From the NCBI RefSeq assembly GCF_019649055.1, contig NW_026570398.1, forward strand, positions 62,001 through 126,000: a stretch of 64,000 nucleotides of DNA, written 5' to 3'. Every line of letters starts with the position of its first letter. Positions within the stretch are counted from its first letter, which is position 1. The notes beneath the pieces were generated by a model. That model saw only the letters and a program-made list of their open reading frames with translations, had not been told where the DNA came from and did no database searches. This document shows positions 59,354-64,000 of the stretch, piece after piece. Made by a program: the position numbers and the translations under genes. This stretch comes from Paramacrobiotus metropolitanus. Its lineage: Eukaryota > Tardigrada > Eutardigrada > Parachela > Macrobiotidae.

Positions 59354-62300
59354 ATGGCGCAGCGCCTCGTTGTTGTATTCCTCGCACAGGTTACTGTGAT
59401 ACTCCTTAATCTACCTGGATACAGCAGCCTGGGAGATGTTATGCCCACGGTGATTTCCGAACGGATAACGCTGGATGCTAATCAGCCTTACCTGCTGAAA
59501 TCCCTGCAGTACCCTGCACGATATCCTCCTGGAACCGTGTACGTGTACTCCATCAGTGGTGCAGGCCAACCTATTAAGGTGATACTGCATATTTTAAGCA
59601 GTACTTTTCTTTCGCTGATATAAAAATTAATGATCAGCTATGGGCGGAGGTTCTTCGTACAATATTTTGTGTGCTGTTTGCAGATTGCATTTAAAAGCTT
59701 TTCCTTCGGATTATTAGGACGATCGACACAGTATAATGACGGCTGCACAGGAGAGCGCGTTAACATCTGGGACACAAAATGTATGAAGAAAATAGTTTTT
59801 GCTCGATTCTCCGCGTTAATTAGACCGTTGGGTTTACAGCTCCAGCCGTGCCTATTAAATTCGCATGTGGAACGTCATCGGAGGATGTTGTATCCGACGG
59901 TGATACGATTGTACGTTCGAAAATGTATTTCCACGAAATGGCTGCGCAGTTCAGTCGCAGCTGAGTCGCATTTTGCAGATCATCGAGCCGATGGTTGGTG
60001 ACCTTCCCACCGCTACTAACAGCTTCCTGTTGGAATTAACACGTACGTGAGGAAAATGGCTTTGATTTAAATCATTTACTAATTGTTGACAGATGACAGG
60101 TGTACAGTGTGGTCGCTCGACGCCCCTATCGTGCCCTTCTGAAACATCCAAGTGCATCACCCGAGACCAGATTTGCGACGGTAAGTAATTACATCGAAGC
60201 TGAACAGTACGGCTGGATAAATTCCGAAAAATACAAATTAATAGCAGCTAACAGAAAACTGAGAAAACCTCTATTTGTGAACGTTTATGCGCTAATTTTG
60301 GCAGGAATTATGCAGTGTCCACAAGGTGAGGACGAGATCTGCACCATGGACTGCGGCCAGCATTCCGGTGCGATTGATACCAGCGAAAACCTGCGGATCC
60401 TCGGCGGCATTCCGGTACGGTGGTAAGCGATGTATTTTATTTATTAGTTACTTAGGCAGGTTAAGGCTCGGAAATTCTAAACAAATAATAAACTACGGGT
60501 TATCAACATAGCATGCCTCGGTACCGGAATTCTTAGACCGATCATAACCTTATTGCCGCGGTACTTTTTGATCACCCAAAAAAATAGTATCTGTACGTCA
60601 ACAGAACATCCTAGCATTCGCAACAGAACATCCTAGATAACTCACTTTCACCACTATTTTGATAAATTTAGGTACAAGAGAACAGCTGGCCATGGCACGT
60701 GCGTCTGCTGATTCCCTATCTCGAAAATAACCAGGTCGTGTGGAGAAACTGCCAAGGTGCCGTGGTAGGTGACAAACTGTATTACAGCAGTTGCAACCTT
60801 TTACCACTGGGTTTATGCTATACGCTTTATTACACAGATAGCATCACGGTGGGTTATGACGGCCGCACAGTGCGTAGCCAATTCTGCCAGGGATGCGGCG
60901 ACTATGAAAGCGTAAGTATGTTAATGGCCGCGCTTTTCCGACCAGTCTACCGGTACTTCTACCGATAAACGTATACTACATACTTTTACAAATACTTTTG
61001 CTACGGGTTTTGTCTGCGTGCCTTCAATGGCCACAGCAAGGTTTCGTCTTTAACTGCACTGAACAAAAGTGTCAAGGAGAATTCTCCCGCAAATATTCCG
61101 CTTGCAAAGCGTATCCTATCGTCCATTACAGGCTCGGTGCAAACAACCTCATCTCGGTGGCGATCATGCCGCACAACTGCACATTTGACCATACGTTGAT
61201 CATGACGCAGCGGATATTCCTCCATCCTTTATGGCAGACAAAACGGGATGACTCGCTATTCTACGACATGGCGCTACTCTACCTGTTTGTCGTAAGTATT
61301 CGCTACATCGTTTTCTACAATGTGTTATACCGTTATTCGGCATGGTTCTAGGATATTCCCTTCTCGGACGCCGTGCGACCCGTCTGCCTCCCGCGGCCTA
61401 ACACGGGAGCGAATATCGGGGAAACGTGCTACGTAGCTGGCTGTGGGACGACCAGTCCCGGTGCCCGCGACCAACTATTACAGTCCGCACTGCCTATCGC
61501 ACCTCTTTCGACGTGCCTCGGGCATTTTTGGCCAACTCCCGATAAAGTCTGTGCTGCCCCCACCAACGGAACGAGCGCGTATGGCAAAAGCGTTTTCCGG
61601 CTGTGTAATACAAAAATTTGGTTACTCAATAATTGCCTTATAGGTGTGTGTGGGGCACGGGCGGACCGTTGGCCTGTCGAAGGGAAACACTCGGTAAGAC
61701 GCTTACATTCGTTAGACAATCATTCGCATCTAACTTGCAAGGAAACAAGAGGTTAATGAATTGGTTGCGCTGGTTTTAAGGGATGAATCAATGGATCCTG
61801 TCGGGAACAATTTCATATGGAGATGGGTAATTGTACAGATATTGTCATGGTTGTTCAACAGAATTGCCGGTACAAGGGGCCAATTTTCGTAGGCCTGCAC
61901 GAAACTTCACAACTTTGTTGTATATTGCACACTTCTAGGGACACGAATCTATATTGAAGTTTTCTGAAGTTCGCAGTATATTATTAGTAAAGTTTTCAAA
62001 AAACTGTTTCGTGTTTATTATTTTTCTTAACAAAGCTTGCAGTTTATAATTATAAAAAATCGACGCCATTTTGTGTACTTAATTTTGCTTTATGTACTTA
62101 AACTTTGTCACTTATACTGTCGGAGGATTGTAGTCATATACTCATATACATATTGGTTATGTAGAATAAATTTTGAGAGTACCAAAAATTATTTATTCTC
62201 CAGTGTATTTGACAGAACATTTTTTTGTCAGATGTATGAGCACCCCAGCCGGGTTTGCGGCCATCCCCATGGCGATGCCGTTCATCATGCAGACACTGTA

Positions 62301-62532
62301 CGCTCAGAGCTTCCAGGGGTGGTTTGCCAATCGCACGGTGCCACGAATCGGCGATCTGGAGCCCGGTGGCACCAATCAGACTGCCAGTCAAGACAGCGTG
62401 CCGGTACCACTGCGATCCGAACCGGGACCGTCCTCCTCGGCTGAATGGGTCGTTCCTCGTTCGTCTCAGTGGGTCGGATTATTGTTAGCTCTCTTAAGCA
62501 CCGCACTTGATGCGAAGTTAATACAGAGATAA
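59354..62532 (+). CDS. CUB-LDLa-S1 serine protease paralogue P3, predicted pseudoprotease
   Basis: Twelve exons: 59354-59578, 59684-59780, 59840-59910, 59979-60042, 60100-60180, 60305-60414, 60672-60911, 61037-61291, 61352-61602, 61644-61693, 61781-61826 and 62232-62532, coding 596 residues. It has a signal peptide, CUB (ITLDANQPYLLKSLQYPARY), LDLa (CITRDQICDG, CPQGEDEIC), LR/ILGG, then an S1-like domain with about 70 extra residues around the former His loop (SFCQGCGDYES, FNCTEQKCQG). The His position reads YYSSCN, Asp is kept (FYDMALLYLF), and the Ser region reads CVWGTGGPLACRR with Thr for Ser. The last exon carries FQGWFANRTVP and a hydrophobic C-terminus. The exon 9 donor is inferred from phase. 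Likely a non-catalytic surface protein. Confidence 0.82.
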
Positions 62533-62638
62533 GCCCTCCATTTATCCGTGTTTTTATTGAGGTTTTATGGTGTTTATTTGTCTGTTTCTGGTGCTTGTCG
62601 GGAAATCAGAGGGTCAATGTACATAATTATGAGAAAAA

Positions 62639-64000
62639 TCAACGTCCTTTTGTTAGGTTTTTTGTATTAAAACAGGATCGAGACACATAACAGCGCATAA
62701 AAGTTAGCCACACTATGCAAGTCTTTAGTAAAAAATTCTCTCGCAGGATAACATTGCCGGCGGAGGTATCAGTAGCGTTCACTCCTTCCTGCATTCTTAA
62801 CATCCTGTTCCCGTCGATCAACGGGGTACTGGACAGCGGAACGGTGCGATTCGTCAACCAGCCTTGAAAACCATCCGCGAAGACGGTCTCCATGATGAAC
62901 GACATGACCGCGGGTACTCGCAGGAACAAGCTCGGTGTATTGCCGCACATCGTGGCCAGGTCTCTACAGGCAAATGCTTTACCGGTAACGTCTGCTCGAT
63001 GCGCACACGGGTGTTTCTAAGGCGGTCGAGTTGGCCGTATTACGGCCCATCACTTACCCCAACCCCGCCGACACTACTCCAAACAAGATTCATTGATTCG
63101 CACCTAAAAACATGATACAATTGCTCAATTCAAGTTTCTGGTAATCATTTTTCAATTTATCAATAAAGTGCTTTGTTTGCGAAGCTATTCCCTTTCCGGT
63201 GGATCGCCAAACCAACAGATCGGCTGTCCAGAATTGCAACGGTAAAGCCGATGTTTACTGTGCTCGCTTCAATAAAAACGCCTGCTTCAATCGGTTTAAT
63301 CGCGTTTAATGTCACATCCACTCTTACGTACGCTTTCTGCGAACGAGCTACCGATTCTGCAGTGCATTTTAAGGAATATCACGGTAATAGGTGGCAGAAA
63401 GGGTATACTGTCCTAAGTCATAGGGATCACTAAAGCGTTGTCCGCACCTGGGCTATCCTTTTGGCATACAAGTGGTCCTCCGCTATCTCCGTTGCACCTG
63501 GCAAAAAAATCACAGTGTCTCACTAACCCAACAATTATAAATCATTCTGCCGTACATGCTCTTTCCACTTTGACTGTTATCGTACGCTTGACCGGCGCAT
63601 AGCTTTTCCCGCGTCAACGGGAATCCACAATCCGAATCGCGGATGGGCAGCGCCAGTTGCAGCAGATCCGTCGGCGCTCCGGTCTCGGTGCGGCCACACC
63701 CACCGGCGTAGCACATCTCGCCGACGGTCAGCACAATGTTGGGCAGCGGCAGGCAGATGGGCTGCACGGTTGTCGGGCTAAACGCAATTTCCTGGGACCG
63801 ATTGCTAAAAGTGACCACTATGATGACACAGTGCGGAATCTTACAGAGGATAAAAACAGTATAGCAGCGTCCCATACTGCGCTGTGCCCGATGCCCTTCC
63901 ATAAAGGGTGGAGAAAGATTCGCTGGACGGTAATGGATGTGGCCGTTCTGGAGCGACCGCTGTGCCCGTTGCCCTTCCATAAAGGGTGAAGAAAGATTCG
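62639..64000 (-). pseudogene. CUB-LDLa-S1 protease paralogue P4, 3' part, with in-frame stop
   Basis: Only the 3' half lies in the window. Exons found: about 63841-64000 (cut), 63556-63791, 63448-63497, 63058-63103 and 62639-62963. The 50-nt and 46-nt exons have exactly the sizes seen in P2 and P3. Motifs include ICLPLPN, CYAGGCGRTE, CNGDSGGPLVCQK (Ser intact), WDAAILFL (Asp intact) and FQGWLTNRTVP. In the 46-nt exon the codon that is TGG in P1-P3 (QW) is TGA, so translation would end before the last strand, the C-terminal helix and the anchor. Splice sites and downstream frame are intact, so the loss is recent, polymorphic or a base error. The first visible exon contains a 26-codon in-frame repeat. 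The His region is outside the window. Confidence 0.7.
63881..64000. repeat. In-frame 78-bp-period repeat inside P4 exon
   Basis: A block of about 42 bp (63881-63922) recurs 78 bp later (63959-64000), at the window end. On the minus strand both encode RIFLHPLWKGxGHS, and the period is 26 codons. The unit may extend beyond the window. Confidence 0.75.

Overview
The window is nuclear DNA of a small metazoan with a fairly compact genome. Genes are split by GT-AG introns, many of them only 50-150 bp, exons are GC-richer than the AT-rich spacers, and the recognisable proteins are animal types (calcineurin A, UBR7, spastin-like AAA ATPase, TEX9, CFAP299, BTB-BACK, CUB-LDLa-trypsin, Ly6). A protostome such as a tardigrade is my best guess for the organism, but that is an inference and not proven by the sequence. 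The exon models were built by hand: splice sites were chosen so that phases join and paralogues or known families align.

Left part (1-25 kb). A Ly6/three-finger gene (940-2728, minus) has a plus-strand exon-like ORF inside its intron. Next is a head-to-head pair of paralogous type II membrane proteins with a C-terminal Link-like (hyaluronan-binding type) domain (5153-8205 minus, 8603-11408 plus); both carry several single-base frame breaks. UBR7 (11961-15551, minus), a secreted Pro/Gly-rich protein with a 12-nt microexon (17776-20164, plus), a spastin-like AAA ATPase (21344-23355, plus) and TEX9 (23825-24985, minus) follow.

Middle part (25-43 kb). This is repeat-rich. It holds a 649-bp foldback element with an 8-bp target duplication (hAT-like), a ~725-bp foldback element, a nested inverted-repeat element, and two copies of a ~0.7-0.8 kb family built from degenerate GTATCC subrepeats. 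Genes here are two tandem Ly6-like paralogues (29.5-34.3 kb), an unrecognised 8-exon gene with a tandemly duplicated 171-nt exon (34730-36946) and an intronless CFAP299 homologue with a long C-terminal extension (37605-39110).

Right part (43-64 kb). A BTB-BACK gene with a Cys/Lys-rich tail (minus) lies head-to-head with the first of four CUB-LDLa-S1 serine protease paralogues (P1 plus, P2 minus, P3 plus, P4 minus and cut by the window end). A complete calcineurin A gene (50874-54337, minus) sits between P1 and P2. P1 and P3 have lost catalytic residues (His to Ser and Ser to Thr in both, also Asp to Asn in P1). P2 keeps the triad. P4 keeps Ser but has an in-frame TGA and an in-frame repeat. 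This mixture of one active-looking protease, two pseudoproteases and one decaying copy in one locus is the most interesting system in the window.
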